Source of the DNA: Streptomyces sp. NBC_01471
GTDB lineage: Bacteria > Actinomycetota > Actinomycetes > Streptomycetales > Streptomycetaceae
NCBI RefSeq assembly: GCF_041438865.1
Contig: NZ_CP109450.1
Coordinates: 3,272,501 to 3,336,500 of the forward strand
DNA: 64,000 bases
Reading direction: 5' to 3'
Under the pieces are notes generated by a model. It made no database searches. It had not been told where the DNA came from and saw nothing but the letters and a program-made list of their open reading frames with translations. Below, in pieces: positions 6,477-16,666 of this stretch (positions are counted from its first letter, which is position 1; every line of letters starts with the position of its first letter). A program made the position numbers and the translations under genes.

Positions 6477-8327
6477 TCAGCCGAGCTTCGAGATGTCCCT
6501 GACCGCGCCGCGGTCGGCGCTGGTCGCCATGGCCGCGTAAGCCTTCAGCGCCTGCGAGACCTTGCGCTCACGGTTCTTCGGGGCGTACACGCCGTTCAGC
6601 GCGGCCCGGCGCGTCGCCAGCTCCTCGTCGGAGACCAGGAGCTCGATCGAGCGGTCCGGGATGGCGATGCGGATACGGTCGCCGTCCTCGACGAGCGCGA
6701 TGGTGCCGCCCGCCGCCGCCTCGGGCGAGGCGTGCCCGATCGACAGGCCCGATGTGCCGCCGGAGAAGCGGCCGTCGGTGACCAGGGCGCAGACCTTGCC
6801 GAGGCCGCGGCCCTTGAGGAAGGACGTCGGGTAGAGCATCTCCTGCATACCCGGGCCGCCCTTGGGGCCCTCGTAGCGGATCACGACGACGTCGCCCGCG
6901 GCGATCTCCTTGCGGAGGATCTTGTCGACGGCCTCCTCCTGGGACTCGCAGACCACGGCCGGGCCCTCGAAGGTCCAGATCGACTCGTCGACACCGGCCG
7001 TCTTCACGACACAGCCGTCCACCGCCAGGTTCCCCTTGAGGACCGCGAGGCCGCCGTCCGCGGAGTACGCGTGCTCGACGTCGCGGATGCAGCCGCCCGC
7101 CGCGTCCGTGTCGAGGGTGTCCCACCGCTCGGACTGCGAGAACGCTTCCGCGGAGCGGACACAGCCGGGGGCCGCGTGCCACAGCTCGACCGCCTCGGCC
7201 GACGGGGAGCCGCCGCGCACGTCCCAGGTCTTCAGCCAGTCGGCGAGCGACGGCGAGTGGACCGAGTGCACGTCCTCGTTGAGCATGCCGCCCCGGTACA
7301 GCTCACCGAGGATGGCGGGGATGCCGCCCGCGCGGTGCACGTCCTCCATGTAGTACGTGCCGCCGGGTGCGACGTTCGGCGCGACCTTGGACAGGCACGG
7401 GACGCGGCGCGAGACCTCGTCCATGTCGGCCAGTCCGTAGGGCAGTTCGGCCTCCTGAGCGGCGGCCAGCAGGTGCAGGATCGTGTTGGTCGAGCCACCC
7501 ATCGAGATGTCCAGCGCCATCGCGTTGTCGAACGCGGCCCGGGTGGCGATGGCGCGCGGCAGGACGGTCTCGTCGTCCTGCTCGTAGTGGCGCTTGGTGA
7601 TCTCGACGACCGTGCGGCCCGCGTTCTCGTACAGCGCCTTGCGGGCGGTGTGGGTGGCGAGCACCGAGCCGTTGCCGGGGAGCGCCAGGCCGAGGGCCTC
7701 GGTCAGGCAGTTCATCGAGTTGGCGGTGAACATGCCCGAACAGCTGCCGCACGTGGGGCAGGCGTTCTCCTCGATACGGAGGATGTCCTCGTCCGAGACG
7801 CTCTCGTCGACCGCGTCGCTGATGGCGTTGACCAGGTCGAGCTTGCGGACCGTGCCGTCGACCAGGGTCGCCTTGCCGGCCTCCATCGGGCCGCCGGAGA
7901 CGAAGACCGTGGGGATGTTGAGGCGCAACGCGGCCATCAGCATGCCCGGGGTGATCTTGTCGCAGTTGGAGATGCAGATCAGGGCGTCCGCGCAGTGCGC
8001 CTCGACCATGTACTCGACACTGTCCGCGATCAGGTCGCGCGAGGGGAGGCTGTAGAGCATCCCGCCGTGGCCCATCGCGATGCCGTCGTCCACGGCGATG
8101 GTGTTGAACTCGCGGGGCACCGCGCCCGCGGCCTTGATCGCCTCGGAGACGATCCGGCCGACCGGCTGGAGGTGGGTGTGGCCCGGCACGAACTCGGTGA
8201 ACGAGTTGGCGACCGCGATGATCGGCTTGCCGATGTCCTCGCTCGCTACGCCCGAGGCTCGCATGAGGGCACGGGCGCCCGCCATGTTGCGGCCGTGGGT
8301 GACTGTGCGGGACCTCAGCTCGGGCAT
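6477..8327 (-). CDS. ilvD: Dihydroxy-acid dehydratase
   Basis: IlvD dehydrates 2,3-dihydroxy-isovalerate and 2,3-dihydroxy-3-methylvalerate, the third step of isoleucine and valine synthesis, using an iron-sulfur cluster in the cytoplasm. Cluster-ligand regions are visible: [12 protein letters not shown] near residue 120 and [11 protein letters not shown] near 195. The 616-residue length matches the longer bacterial form. The ATG at 8327 has an AAGGAG ribosome site 8-9 bases upstream, which excludes the longer in-frame extension to 8429. A 21-base perfect inverted repeat lies 58-78 bases upstream. A TetR gene lies immediately upstream on the same strand. Confidence 0.96.
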   Translation of the reverse strand: MPELRSRTVTHGRNMAGARALMRASGVASEDIGKPIIAVANSFTEFVPGHTHLQPVGRIVSEAIKAAGAVPREFNTIAVDDGIAMGHGGMLYSLPSRDLIADSVEYMVEAHCADALICISNCDKITPGMLMAALRLNIPTVFVSGGPMEAGKATLVDGTVRKLDLVNAISDAVDESVSDEDILRIEENACPTCGSCSGMFTANSMNCLTEALGLALPGNGSVLATHTARKALYENAGRTVVEITKRHYEQDDETVLPRAIATRAAFDNAMALDISMGGSTNTILHLLAAAQEAELPYGLADMDEVSRRVPCLSKVAPNVAPGGTYYMEDVHRAGGIPAILGELYRGGMLNEDVHSVHSPSLADWLKTWDVRGGSPSAEAVELWHAAPGCVRSAEAFSQSERWDTLDTDAAGGCIRDVEHAYSADGGLAVLKGNLAVDGCVVKTAGVDESIWTFEGPAVVCESQEEAVDKILRKEIAAGDVVVIRYEGPKGGPGMQEMLYPTSFLKGRGLGKVCALVTDGRFSGGTSGLSIGHASPEAAAGGTIALVEDGDRIRIAIPDRSIELLVSDEELATRRAALNGVYAPKNRERKVSQALKAYAAMATSADRGAVRDISKLG

Positions 8328-8384
8328 CGTGGCTCGCTCCTTAGGCAGATATGACTGCCGTCGAGCGTACGCCTGTGCTCCAAG

Positions 8385-8405
8385 ATCCGGACACGTGGTC
8401 CGGAT
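8385..8405. promoter_or_regulatory. Inverted repeat between the tetR gene and ilvD
   Basis: The arms ATCCGGAC (8385-8392) and GTCCGGAT (8398-8405) are perfect complements around a 5-base centre ACGTG. The size and symmetry suit a TetR-type operator for ilvD, but the same element could be a terminator hairpin for the regulator gene that ends at 8445. Confidence 0.4.
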
Positions 8406-8444
8406 GACGGGATGAGGGGAGCCCGCCACGGGCCGCCCGCGCCC

Positions 8445-9134
8445 TCACTCCGTGAGGTACCTCTGCAGCGTCGGGGCGACCATCGCCACGATGTCGTCCA
8501 CTTCGGCGGAAGCCACCGGCTCCACCTTGATCACGTACCGCATCATCGCGATCCCGATCATCTGCGAGGCCGCCAGCTCCGCCCGGAACTCCGGGTCCGG
8601 CACGTCGAGGTCCGCCGCCACCCGTTCGAGTACGCGCTGGAACACGAAGCCGCGCAGCACCTTCGCCGCCGCCTCGTGCGTCAGTGCCGAGCGGATGATC
8701 GCCAGCAGCGGGGTGCGGGTCGCCGGGTTCTCCCAGACGCCGAGGAAGTGGCGGGCCAGCCGCTCGCCGATGCGCTCGGGGCCCGCGTCGAGCAGCGAGG
8801 CGAGGAGCTGGGCGGGCTCCATCGTGACCTCGATCGCGGCCTCGAACACCTCGTCCTTGGTACCGAAGTAGTGGTGGACGAGCGCCGCGTCGACCCCGGC
8901 CGCCTTCGCGATGCCGCGCACGGAGGTCTTGTCGTACCCGCGCTCGGAGAACTCCCTGCGGGCCGACTCCAGGATGCGGCTCCGCGCACCGCCGCCCTCG
9001 ACCGCCCGGTCGCGCGGCGGGCGGCCCCTGCGGCGCACGGGGGCGGGGCCGGTACCGGGGGCGTTGGGACCGGACGCGGGGGCTGTGGGGCCGGACGCGG
9101 GGCCGCTGCGGTCGTCGCCGGCCTGGCCGGTCAT
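8445..9134 (-). CDS. TetR family transcriptional regulator
   Basis: A 229-residue DNA-binding repressor. A proline/glycine/alanine-rich tail of about 35 residues with a basic patch (RRRGRPPRD) precedes the TetR helix-turn-helix at about 50-95 ([28 protein letters not shown], then the recognition helix [14 protein letters not shown]). The C-terminal ligand domain is of the TetR_C_17-like type seen in many Streptomyces. The start overlaps the stop of the isomerase-like gene by four bases (ATGA), so the two are cotranscribed. The target is unknown; the dyad at 8385-8405 is the nearest candidate. Confidence 0.88.
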   Translation of the reverse strand: MTGQAGDDRSGPASGPTAPASGPNAPGTGPAPVRRRGRPPRDRAVEGGGARSRILESARREFSERGYDKTSVRGIAKAAGVDAALVHHYFGTKDEVFEAAIEVTMEPAQLLASLLDAGPERIGERLARHFLGVWENPATRTPLLAIIRSALTHEAAAKVLRGFVFQRVLERVAADLDVPDPEFRAELAASQMIGIAMMRYVIKVEPVASAEVDDIVAMVAPTLQRYLTE

Positions 9135-9949
9135 GGGTGGCGCACCCGGGTCGCCAGGTGGAGGCGGGTGAAGGCGAGGGCCTCCGCCAGGTCGGCTTCG
9201 CGTTCCGCCGTGGACATCGCACGGCGGGTGTTGACCTCGATGACGACATGGCCGTCGAAGCCGCTGCCCGCGAGCCCTTCGAGCAGCTCCGCACAGGGCT
9301 GCGTGCCGCGGCCGGGCACCAGGTGCTCGTCCTTGCCGGAGCCGCGGCCGTCCGCGAGGTGCACGTGGGCGAGGCGCGGGCCCATCCGGCCGATCATCGC
9401 CATCGCGTCGGTGCGGGCGGTCGCGGTGTGCGAGAGGTCGGCCGTGAAGTGGCGGTAGTCGTCGTTCGTGACGTCCCAGTCGGGGGCGTACGCGAGCATC
9501 TCGCGGTCCCGGTAGCGCCACGGGTACATGTTCTCCACGGCGAACCGCACATCGGTCTCGTCCGCCATCCGCCAGATCCCCTCGACGAAGTCACGCGCGT
9601 ACGTGCGCTGCCAGCGGAAGGGCGGGTGGACGACGACGGTGGAGGCGCCGAGCCGCTCGGCGGCCGACCGCGCGCGCTGGAGCTTGGTCCACGGGTCGGT
9701 GGACCAGACCCGCTGGGTGATGAGCAGACACGGGGCATGCACGGCGAGGACCGGCATCCGGTAGTGGTCGGAGAGTCTGCGCAGCGCCTCGATGTCCTGG
9801 CTGACGGGATCCGTCCACACCATGACCTCGACGCCGTCGTAGCCGAGGCGTGCGGCGATCTCGAAGGCCGTCGCCGTCGACTCCGGATACACGGACGCCG
9901 TGGACAGCGCGACCTTCGCATCCGGGATGCGCACCACTGGTTCTGCCAC
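9131..9949 (-). CDS. Sugar phosphate isomerase/epimerase family TIM-barrel protein
   Basis: The 272-residue protein matches the AP-endonuclease-2/xylose-isomerase-like TIM-barrel family: an early strand with [10 protein letters not shown], a metal-site style segment VVVHPPFRW, then [25 protein letters not shown] and a final VIEVNT strand supply His, Glu and Asp residues for divalent metals. These proteins isomerise sugars or act on related polyols; the substrate is unknown. GTG at 9949 is taken as the start because the conserved sequence begins right there, although no good ribosome site precedes it. It lies downstream of the Ppx-like gene and overlaps the tetR start. Confidence 0.8.
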   Translation of the reverse strand: MAEPVVRIPDAKVALSTASVYPESTATAFEIAARLGYDGVEVMVWTDPVSQDIEALRRLSDHYRMPVLAVHAPCLLITQRVWSTDPWTKLQRARSAAERLGASTVVVHPPFRWQRTYARDFVEGIWRMADETDVRFAVENMYPWRYRDREMLAYAPDWDVTNDDYRHFTADLSHTATARTDAMAMIGRMGPRLAHVHLADGRGSGKDEHLVPGRGTQPCAELLEGLAGSGFDGHVVIEVNTRRAMSTAEREADLAEALAFTRLHLATRVRHP

Positions 9950-10037
9950 GGAAGACAGGGTACGGGCCCCGCCCGGGCTCTCTCGTCCGGATCGGGCCGG
10001 CCCCCGCCGCCCCGGCCCGGTCCGGAGACGGGAGGCC

Positions 10038-10970
10038 CTATCTGACCGGCAGGTGGTCGAGGCGGCGCAGGATGACGCCCTCGCGCAGCGCCCAGGGGCA
10101 GACCTCCAGCTCCTCGACCCCGAGCAGGTCCATCGCACCCTCCGCGACCAGCGCTCCCGCGAGGAGCTGGGGTGCGCGGTCGGCGGAGACCCCGGGGAGC
10201 CGGGCGCGCTCCGCCGAGGTCATCGCGGCGAGCCTGGGGACCCAGTCCTCAAGTGACTTACGACTCAGTGCGCGGGGCACGTACGGGCCGTCGCCGGAGC
10301 GCGCGGCGCCCGCCATGCGCGACAGCTGCTTGAAGGTCTTGGAGGTCGCGACCACCCGGTCCGGCCTGCCGAAGCGGGTGAACTCCCCGACGGTCCTGGC
10401 GATCTCCGCACGGACGTGACGGCGCAGCGCCCTGACGTCCTGCGGGTCGGGCGGATCGCCCGGCAGCCAGGCGTGGGTCAGCCGGCCGGCGCCGAGCGGC
10501 AGCGACACGGCGGCGTCCGGGTCCTCGTCGATGCCGTACGCGATCTCCAGCGAGCCGCCGCCGATGTCGAGCAGCAGCAGCCGGCCCGCGGACCAGCCGA
10601 ACCAGCGGCGGGCGGCGAGGAACGTGAGCCGGGCCTCGTCGGGGCCGGTGAGGACCTGGAGGTCGACGCCGGTCTCGGTGCGCACCCGGGCGAGGACGTG
10701 GTCGGCGTTGGTGGCCTCCCGTACGGCGGAGGTGGCGAACGACAGGACGCTCTCGGCTCCCTTGTCCTCGGCGGCCCGGAGGGCGTCGTTGACGGTGGCG
10801 ACCAGCCGGTCTATGCCCTCGGGGCCGATCGCACCGTCGCCGTCGAGCAGTTCGGCCAGGCGCAGCCCCACCTTGTGCGAGTGCGCCGGCAGCGGGCGGG
10901 CCCCGGGGTGGGCGTCGACCACCAGCAGGTGAACCGTGTTCGAACCGACGTCGAGGACTCCGAGTCTCAT
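10038..10970 (-). CDS. Ppx/GppA family phosphatase (exopolyphosphatase-like)
   Basis: The fold is the sugar-kinase/Hsp70/actin type: phosphate-binding loop 1 is [13 protein letters not shown] (about 6-18), a middle [10 protein letters not shown] segment follows, and loop 2 is DIGGGSLE (about 143-150). The family hydrolyses polyphosphate or converts pppGpp to ppGpp. At 310 residues it is the short actinobacterial form without the C-terminal HD domain of E. coli Ppx/GppA. Which substrate it prefers cannot be read from sequence. The ATG at 10970 matches the conserved N-terminus. It is transcribed divergently from the cysteine-rich gene at 11048. Confidence 0.88.
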   Translation of the reverse strand: MRLGVLDVGSNTVHLLVVDAHPGARPLPAHSHKVGLRLAELLDGDGAIGPEGIDRLVATVNDALRAAEDKGAESVLSFATSAVREATNADHVLARVRTETGVDLQVLTGPDEARLTFLAARRWFGWSAGRLLLLDIGGGSLEIAYGIDEDPDAAVSLPLGAGRLTHAWLPGDPPDPQDVRALRRHVRAEIARTVGEFTRFGRPDRVVATSKTFKQLSRMAGAARSGDGPYVPRALSRKSLEDWVPRLAAMTSAERARLPGVSADRAPQLLAGALVAEGAMDLLGVEELEVCPWALREGVILRRLDHLPVR

Positions 10971-11047
10971 GGACGGAACGCTACTGGGCGGGGGCAAGCG
11001 GGTGGCTGTCCGGGCTGATGGGGGTGGTGTCCCCGTACGCTGGGGGC

Positions 11048-11848
11048 GTGCCAAAGACGAAAAAGGCGAAGCCGGGCAAAGCTGCCAAGCAGCCGAAGCC
11101 GAAGGACGATGAGCAGGGCCTGGATTTCGCCCGCGCCTGGGTCGAGTTCCCGGATCCCGCCGACGACGAACAGGTCTTCCGCTGCGACCTGACGTGGCTC
11201 ACCTCGCGGTGGACCTGCATCTTCGGCAGCGGCTGCCAGGGAATCGAGGCGGGCCGAGCCGACGACGGGTGCTGCACGCTGGGGGCGCACTTCTCGGACG
11301 AGGACGACGAGCAGCGGGTGGCGGGCCATGTGGAACGGCTCACGCCGGACCTCTGGCAGTTCCACGATGTCGGTACGGAGACCGGTTGGGTCCAGCTCGA
11401 CGAGGACGGGGAGCGCCAGACCCGCCGCTGGGAGGGTTCCTGCATCTTCCAGAACCGGCCCGGGTTCGCGGGCGGCGCCGGGTGCTCGCTGCACATCCTG
11501 GCGCTGCGGGAGGGCAAGGAGCCGCTGGAGACGAAGCCGGACGTCTGCTGGCAGCTGCCGGTCCGCCGCACGTACGACTGGATCGAGCGGCCGGACGAGT
11601 CGCGGGTGCTCCAGATCTCGATCGGCGAGTACGACCGGCGCGGCTGGGGTCCCGGCGGCCACGACCTGCACTGGTGGTGCACGTCGGCGACGTCCGCGCA
11701 CGGCGCGGGCGATCCGGTCTATGTGACGTACCGGCCCGAGCTGGTCGAGCTGATGGGCGCACCGGCGTACGAGCGGCTGGTGGAACTGTGCGAGGAGCGG
11801 GTCGCCGCGCTGCTGCCGATGGCTCCGCACCCGGCCGACCCGCGGTAG
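11048..11848 (+). CDS. Cysteine-rich conserved protein, YkgJ/DUF3109-like
   Basis: The 266-residue protein begins with a lysine-rich tail ([18 protein letters not shown]) and then carries a set of cysteines spaced like zinc/iron-chelating YkgJ-type proteins: a cluster CIFGSGC followed by DDGCC, then GSCIFQN, GAGCSL and a later DVCWQLP. The pairing of an early Cys cluster with later C/RP-type cysteines suggests a metal or iron-sulfur site. No enzymatic role is known to me. GTG 11048 has a GGGGG ribosome site and the conserved region follows closely; an upstream in-frame ATG at 11018 lacks one. Confidence 0.7.
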   Translation: MPKTKKAKPGKAAKQPKPKDDEQGLDFARAWVEFPDPADDEQVFRCDLTWLTSRWTCIFGSGCQGIEAGRADDGCCTLGAHFSDEDDEQRVAGHVERLTPDLWQFHDVGTETGWVQLDEDGERQTRRWEGSCIFQNRPGFAGGAGCSLHILALREGKEPLETKPDVCWQLPVRRTYDWIERPDESRVLQISIGEYDRRGWGPGGHDLHWWCTSATSAHGAGDPVYVTYRPELVELMGAPAYERLVELCEERVAALLPMAPHPADPR

Positions 11849-11851
11849 GGC

Positions 11852-11923
11852 TCCGGCCCGGCAGGGGCTGGAGCCTCCGGCCCGGCAGGGGCTGGAGCCC
11901 CCGGCCCGGCAGGGGGCTGGTTC
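11852..11923. repeat. Three tandem 24-base repeats between convergent genes
   Basis: Units start at 11852, 11876 and 11900. The first two are identical, and the third differs at a few positions. Each contains CCGGCCCGGCAGGGGCTGG. A second set of degenerate repeats built on GGTTCGCTTCC follows up to about 12010. The block fills the gap between the cysteine-rich gene and the BACON gene, and no gene is supported inside it. Confidence 0.8.
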
Positions 11924-12055
11924 GGCGGCCGGTCGTGGCTGGTTCCGCGGCTGGTTCGCTTCCCCGGGCGGCCGGTTCGCCTTCCTGAGCAGCCGGTTCG
12001 CTTCCCTGAACGGCCGGATTGTCCGTGTCCGGCCGCCGGGGCCACTGCCCTCTCG

Positions 12056-13774
12056 TTACGACGGTGACGGCGTGCCCGGGGACGACGCCGGTGGTGTCGT
12101 CGGCGGGTCCGACCGGGTCGGGGTGGGGCTGGGCGTCGGGTCCGACCGGGTCGGCGTCGGGGTCGGGCGGCCCGACGGGGCCGGTCCCGTGGTCGGGCCG
12201 TTCGACGGGGTCGGGCTGCCGTGGCCGTGGTGACCGTGGCCATGACCATGGCCGCGCCCAGGTCCGTGGGAGCCGTCGCCCCGGCCGTACCCGTGCATCG
12301 AGACCACGGCGCCCGACGGGTCGAAGGCGATCCGGGCCGACCAGGCGCCCGATGGTTCGCTGCGGTGGTCCACATACACCTGGACCGTGATCGAGCCGCC
12401 CGGCGACAGGACGCCCGACGCGCTGCTGAGGTAGAGCCAAGGCGCGCTCCGGGCGGCCGACCAGGCGAGCGGGCGGTCTCCGCCGTTGGTCAGGGTGATC
12501 GAGGTGCGGCCGCCGGACGCACGGGCCGCGACGGCGAGGCCGCCGGGGGCCACCGAGCCGCCGCCCGCCTTCTTGTTCCCCGCGTCCGGGCTGATGACCT
12601 CGACGGACACGTCCGGCGAACTGCCGTCGTCGGCGAACGGGGTGTGCTGGGTGCGGGCGTTGCCCGCGTTCTCGTAGTGGTCGTACGGGTTCGCGCTGTT
12701 GTCGCCCGGCCCGTCGGCCTCGCTCGACGTCACCGAACCGCCGTGCCCCTCGCCGGTGGAGGGCGCGTGGCGGTACGCCGCCCACAGGGCCAGCACCGGA
12801 GCGGCGACGACCGTCGCGACGACGGTGGTCGTGACGGCGCGCGAGCGCAACCGGTCGCGGCGGGCGGCCCGGTCCTTCGGGTCCAGCGGGAAGCCCGTGC
12901 GGCCGAAGCGCGGGGTGTGGCCGCGGGGGGCGTGCAGCATCGCCGTGTACGCGGCGGATCGTTCCGCCACTACGAGCGGCAGGGCCGCGGGGGTGACCGG
13001 GGTGACGCTGGAGCCGGGCCAGGGCCCCGTGGCTCCGGCCCGCTCGGCGACCCGGCGGCAGCGCGGGCAGTCGTCCACGTGCCGGACGAGTTCGCGGCGG
13101 AGCGCGGTGGAGAGCAGGACCCGGTGGTCGCCGGTGAGCCGGGCGACGCTCGGGCAGTTGCCGGTCTCGACGACGGCGAGGGCCGCCCGGGTCCGCTCGA
13201 CCTCACAGGCTCCGGCGGCCAGCAGTTCACGGGCGGCGGCGTGCTCCAGGCCGAGTACGGCGGCGACTTCGCGCGGACCGAGCCCGTGGCGTACGGCGAG
13301 CTCCAGCGCCTCGCGCTGCTCGGGGGTGGTGCCGGCGGCCTCGGGCCAGGCGAGGGTGGCGAGATCGCGGCGCTGCCGTTCCGCTGCCTCGGCAGCGCCT
13401 GGCTGCACCGGCGCAGGCGCAGGCGCGGGCTCGGGCTCGGGCGTGCGCCCGGTGTGCGCGCCGGGCCGCAACCGCTTCCGCTCGGCGAGCGTGCGCAGAC
13501 AGGCCCAGCGCGCGAGGGCGTAGAGCCAGGCCCGGCGGCTCTGTTCACCCGAGGGGCAGCGGCTGAACTGGCGTTCCGACACGGCGAGCACCTCGCCGAG
13601 GACGGCGGTGGCCTCCGCGTGGTCGCACAGGACGGAGAGGCAGTAGGTGAAAAGACCGTCCAGATATGCCTCGTAACGGACCGGCGGCCGCTGCTCCGCC
13701 GGGTGGGGGGCGCGCCGGTGCGCCCGGTGTGCGCCGGTGGTGTGTGTGGGGTTCTCCAGCCTGCTGCTCGTCAC
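12056..13774 (-). CDS. Sigma-like / zinc-finger anti-sigma-like / transmembrane / BACON fusion protein
   Basis: From the GTG at 13774 the protein has 572 residues. In order it shows a helical segment like sigma region 2 (about 30-95, YEAYLDGLFTYCLSVL then an RAWLYALARWACLR helix), a sigma-4-like helix-turn-helix (about 135-195, REALELAVRHGLGPREVAAVLGL), an HVDDCPRC motif (H-x3-C-x2-C) as in zinc-binding anti-sigma factors, one transmembrane helix (about 315-335), a BACON-type beta domain (about 390-460, with PLAW and SPGGSITVQV), and a His/Gly then Pro/Thr tail. It could couple an outside signal to transcription. A GTG at 13813 is an alternative start; an AGGAGG lies between the two but 28 bases from 13774. 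Function is unknown. Confidence 0.75.
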   Translation of the reverse strand: MTSSRLENPTHTTGAHRAHRRAPHPAEQRPPVRYEAYLDGLFTYCLSVLCDHAEATAVLGEVLAVSERQFSRCPSGEQSRRAWLYALARWACLRTLAERKRLRPGAHTGRTPEPEPAPAPAPVQPGAAEAAERQRRDLATLAWPEAAGTTPEQREALELAVRHGLGPREVAAVLGLEHAAARELLAAGACEVERTRAALAVVETGNCPSVARLTGDHRVLLSTALRRELVRHVDDCPRCRRVAERAGATGPWPGSSVTPVTPAALPLVVAERSAAYTAMLHAPRGHTPRFGRTGFPLDPKDRAARRDRLRSRAVTTTVVATVVAAPVLALWAAYRHAPSTGEGHGGSVTSSEADGPGDNSANPYDHYENAGNARTQHTPFADDGSSPDVSVEVISPDAGNKKAGGGSVAPGGLAVAARASGGRTSITLTNGGDRPLAWSAARSAPWLYLSSASGVLSPGGSITVQVYVDHRSEPSGAWSARIAFDPSGAVVSMHGYGRGDGSHGPGRGHGHGHGHHGHGSPTPSNGPTTGPAPSGRPTPTPTRSDPTPSPTPTRSDPPTTPPASSPGTPSPS

Positions 13775-13958
13775 CCGGCCGACGGTAGGCCGGTAATAGC
13801 CGCCTCCTAGCACCTCTTGAGGGCATTTAATCCTTACGGGTGAACGTATCCCTCAAAAGGGGACAGGAATCCAGCATTCCGGCCGTGGCCCAGTGGCAGC
13901 GGGCCCGCTGCCCATGAGGGGTACGTCCGCTGTCGGTGCGGCCGGTTACGGTGGCGCC

Positions 13959-15356
13959 ATGGCCACCCGTGCGAAGACCAGAGAACGGCCGTCCTACCGC
14001 TGCACCGAATGCGGGTACACGACGGCCAAGTGGCTGGGCCGCTGCCCCGAGTGCCAGACGTGGGGGACGGTCGAGGAGCAGGGCGGCGGGCCCGCCGTGC
14101 GGACGACCGCCGCCGGGCCGGTCAGCAGCGCCGCCGTCCCCATCGGCCAGGTCGACAGCCGGACGGCGACGGCGCGTTCGACCGGGGTCGCCGAGCTGGA
14201 CCGGGTGCTGGGCGGCGGTCTGGTGCCCGGCGCTGTGGTGCTCCTCGCAGGTGAGCCGGGCGTCGGCAAGTCCACGCTGCTGCTCGACGTCGCGGCGAAG
14301 GCGGCGGGCTCCGACCACCGCACGCTCTATGTGACGGCCGAGGAGTCCGCGAGCCAGGTCAGGCTGCGCGCCGACCGGATCCACGCGATCAACGACAACC
14401 TCTACCTGGCCGCCGAGACGGATCTCGCCGCGGTGCTCGGCCATCTCGACGCGGTGAAGCCGTCCCTGCTGGTGCTGGACTCCGTACAGACGGTGGCCTC
14501 TCCCGAACTGGACGGCGCGCCGGGCGGCATGGCGCAGGTGCGCGAGGTGGCGGGCGCGCTGATCCGCGCCTCCAAGGAGCGCGGGATGTCCACCCTCCTT
14601 GTCGGGCACGTCACGAAGGACGGTGCCATTGCCGGGCCCCGGCTCCTGGAGCACCTGGTGGACGTCGTGCTGTCCTTCGAGGGCGACCGGCACGCCCGGC
14701 TGCGGCTGGTCCGCGGCGTCAAGAACAGATACGGGGCGACCGACGAGGTCGGCTGCTTCGAGCTGCACGACGAGGGCATCACCGGTCTCGCCGATCCGAG
14801 TGGGCTGTTCCTGACACGCCGTGACGAACCGGTGCCCGGGACCTGTCTGACGGTCACCCTGGAGGGCAAGCGCCCCCTGGTCGCCGAGGTCCAGGCGCTC
14901 ACGGTCGACTCGCAGATTCCTTCTCCCCGGCGCACCACTTCCGGCCTGGAGACCTCCCGGGTCTCGATGATGCTCGCCGTCCTCGAACAGCGCGGCAGGA
15001 TCAGCGCGCTCGGCAAACGCGACATCTACACGGCGACGGTCGGCGGGGTGAAGCTCACCGAACCGGCCGCCGACCTGGCCGTCGCGCTGGCCCTGGCCTC
15101 CGCCGCCAGCGATGTCCCGCTCCCGAAGAACCTGGTGGCCATCGGTGAAGTGGGCCTCGCGGGCGAGGTCAGAAGGGTCACCGGCGTCCAGCGCAGGCTC
15201 GCCGAGGCGCACCGTCTCGGCTTCACCCACGCCCTCGTCCCGACCGATCCCGGGAAGGTCCCCGCGGGCATGAAGGTCATCGAAGTGGCGGACATGGGGG
15301 ACGCGCTGCGGGTCCTCCCGCGCCGTTCAAGGGCCCGCGCGCCTCAGGACGAGTGA
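13959..15356 (+). CDS. radA: DNA repair protein RadA
   Basis: RadA is a RecA-like ATPase and branch-migration helicase that helps process recombination intermediates. It has the N-terminal zinc finger with two CxxC pairs (CTEC and CPEC within residues 15-40), Walker [10 protein letters not shown] at about 100, the RadA-specific KNRYG motif near 255, and a C-terminal Lon-like domain. The 465-residue length is standard. The ATG at 13959 starts the conserved [15 protein letters not shown]. disA follows 56 bases downstream on the same strand, as in many Gram-positive bacteria, where RadA inhibits DisA at recombination sites. Confidence 0.96.
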   Translation: MATRAKTRERPSYRCTECGYTTAKWLGRCPECQTWGTVEEQGGGPAVRTTAAGPVSSAAVPIGQVDSRTATARSTGVAELDRVLGGGLVPGAVVLLAGEPGVGKSTLLLDVAAKAAGSDHRTLYVTAEESASQVRLRADRIHAINDNLYLAAETDLAAVLGHLDAVKPSLLVLDSVQTVASPELDGAPGGMAQVREVAGALIRASKERGMSTLLVGHVTKDGAIAGPRLLEHLVDVVLSFEGDRHARLRLVRGVKNRYGATDEVGCFELHDEGITGLADPSGLFLTRRDEPVPGTCLTVTLEGKRPLVAEVQALTVDSQIPSPRRTTSGLETSRVSMMLAVLEQRGRISALGKRDIYTATVGGVKLTEPAADLAVALALASAASDVPLPKNLVAIGEVGLAGEVRRVTGVQRRLAEAHRLGFTHALVPTDPGKVPAGMKVIEVADMGDALRVLPRRSRARAPQDE

Positions 15357-15412
15357 GTGCGCCGGTAGACTTTGCCCTGGTCTCGCCTGTCCGTACGAGC
15401 CGGAGGAGTGCA

Positions 15413-16537
15413 GTGGCAGCCAATGACCGAGCAGCACCCGGGAGATCCGGCGGGAGCTCGTCCGGCAATGAAGCGCTGATGCGTGCCACGCTGAGCGCCG
15501 TCGCGCCCGGTACCGCGCTGCGCGACGGCCTGGAGCGGATCCTCCGCGGGAACACCGGCGGCCTGATCGTCCTGGGCATGGACAAGAGCGTCGAAGCGAT
15601 GTGCACCGGCGGTTTCGTCATGGACGTCGAGTTCGCCGCGACCCGCCTGCGGGAGCTGTGCAAGCTCGACGGCGCGCTCATCCTCGACAAGGATCTGACC
15701 AAGATTCTCCGGGCGGGTGTCCAGCTCGTCCCGGACGCGTCGATCCCGACCGAGGAGACCGGCACCCGTCACCGCACGGCGGACCGGGTGTCCAAGCAGT
15801 GCGGCTTCCCCGTCGTCTCCGTATCCCAGTCGATGCACCTGATCGCGCTGTACGTGGACGGGGAGCGCCGGGTCCTGGAGGAGTCGGCGGCGATCCTGTC
15901 CCGCGCCAACCAGGCCCTGGCCACGCTGGAGCGGTACAAGCTCCGTCTGGACGAGGTCGCGGGCACGCTCTCCGCACTGGAGATCGAGGACCTGGTGACG
16001 GTCCGGGACGTGACGGCGGTCGCGCAGCGCCTGGAGATGGTCCGGCGGATCGCCACCGAGATCGCCGAGTACGTGGTGGAGCTGGGCACCGACGGCCGGC
16101 TGCTCTCCCTCCAGCTGGACGAGCTGATCGCGGGCGTCGAGCCGGAGCGGGAGCTGGTGGTCAGGGACTACGTCCCGGAGCCGACGGCGAAACGTTCGCG
16201 TACGGTCACCGAGGCGCTGGTCGACCTGAACACGCTCAGCCACACGGAGCTGCTCGAACTGCCCGTGGTGGCAAGGGCGCTGGGATACAGCGGCTCTCCG
16301 GAGACGCTCGACTCGGCGGTGTCGCCGCGCGGGTTCCGGCTGCTGGCCAAGGTGCCGCGGCTGCCCGGGGCGATCATCGAGCGGCTGGTCGAGCACTTCG
16401 GCGGGCTGCAGAAGCTGCTCGCCGCGAGCGTGGACGATCTGCAGGCGGTGGACGGGGTCGGCGAGGCGCGGGCGCGGAGCGTCCGGGAAGGGCTTTCGCG
16501 GCTCGCGGAGTCGTCGATCCTGGAGCGGTACGTCTAG
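15413..16537 (+). CDS. disA: Diadenylate cyclase, DNA integrity scanning protein DisA
   Basis: DisA condenses two ATP into cyclic di-AMP and scans DNA for branched structures. The DAC domain shows the DGA motif (LDGALILD) and the RHR motif (GTRHRTAD); a long helical spine and a C-terminal helix-hairpin-helix DNA-binding domain ([23 protein letters not shown]) follow. The length of 374 residues is typical. GTG 15413 sits a few bases after GGAGGAG at 15402-15408. A TAGACT hexamer at 15364-15369 at the end of radA may be the -10 of an internal promoter, without an obvious -35. The c-di-AMP made here controls osmotic and wall-related functions in Streptomyces. Confidence 0.96.
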   Translation: MAANDRAAPGRSGGSSSGNEALMRATLSAVAPGTALRDGLERILRGNTGGLIVLGMDKSVEAMCTGGFVMDVEFAATRLRELCKLDGALILDKDLTKILRAGVQLVPDASIPTEETGTRHRTADRVSKQCGFPVVSVSQSMHLIALYVDGERRVLEESAAILSRANQALATLERYKLRLDEVAGTLSALEIEDLVTVRDVTAVAQRLEMVRRIATEIAEYVVELGTDGRLLSLQLDELIAGVEPERELVVRDYVPEPTAKRSRTVTEALVDLNTLSHTELLELPVVARALGYSGSPETLDSAVSPRGFRLLAKVPRLPGAIIERLVEHFGGLQKLLAASVDDLQAVDGVGEARARSVREGLSRLAESSILERYV

Positions 16538-16555
16538 GCGGTGGCCTGTCGGGTG

Positions 16556-16648
16556 GGGCCCGCCCCTTTCGGGGCTCCGCCCCGGACCCCGCTCCTCGGT
16601 CTCCCCCGGCTGCCGCTGGGAGGTGCCCCCAGGGGGCTTGAGGAGCGG
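16556..16648. terminator. REP-like double hairpin between disA and the convergent gene
   Basis: A GC-rich hairpin (GCCCC-TTTC-GGGGC) is followed by arms CCGCTCCTC (16589-16597) and GAGGAGCGG (16640-16648) that enclose a further CCCCC/GGGGG-rich fold. It fills the 130-base gap between convergent genes and probably ends transcription from both sides. Similar GGGG/CCCC elements occur at 21529 and 30086 in this window. Confidence 0.6.
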
Positions 16649-16666
16649 CTCGGTTCGGCTGGTTCG

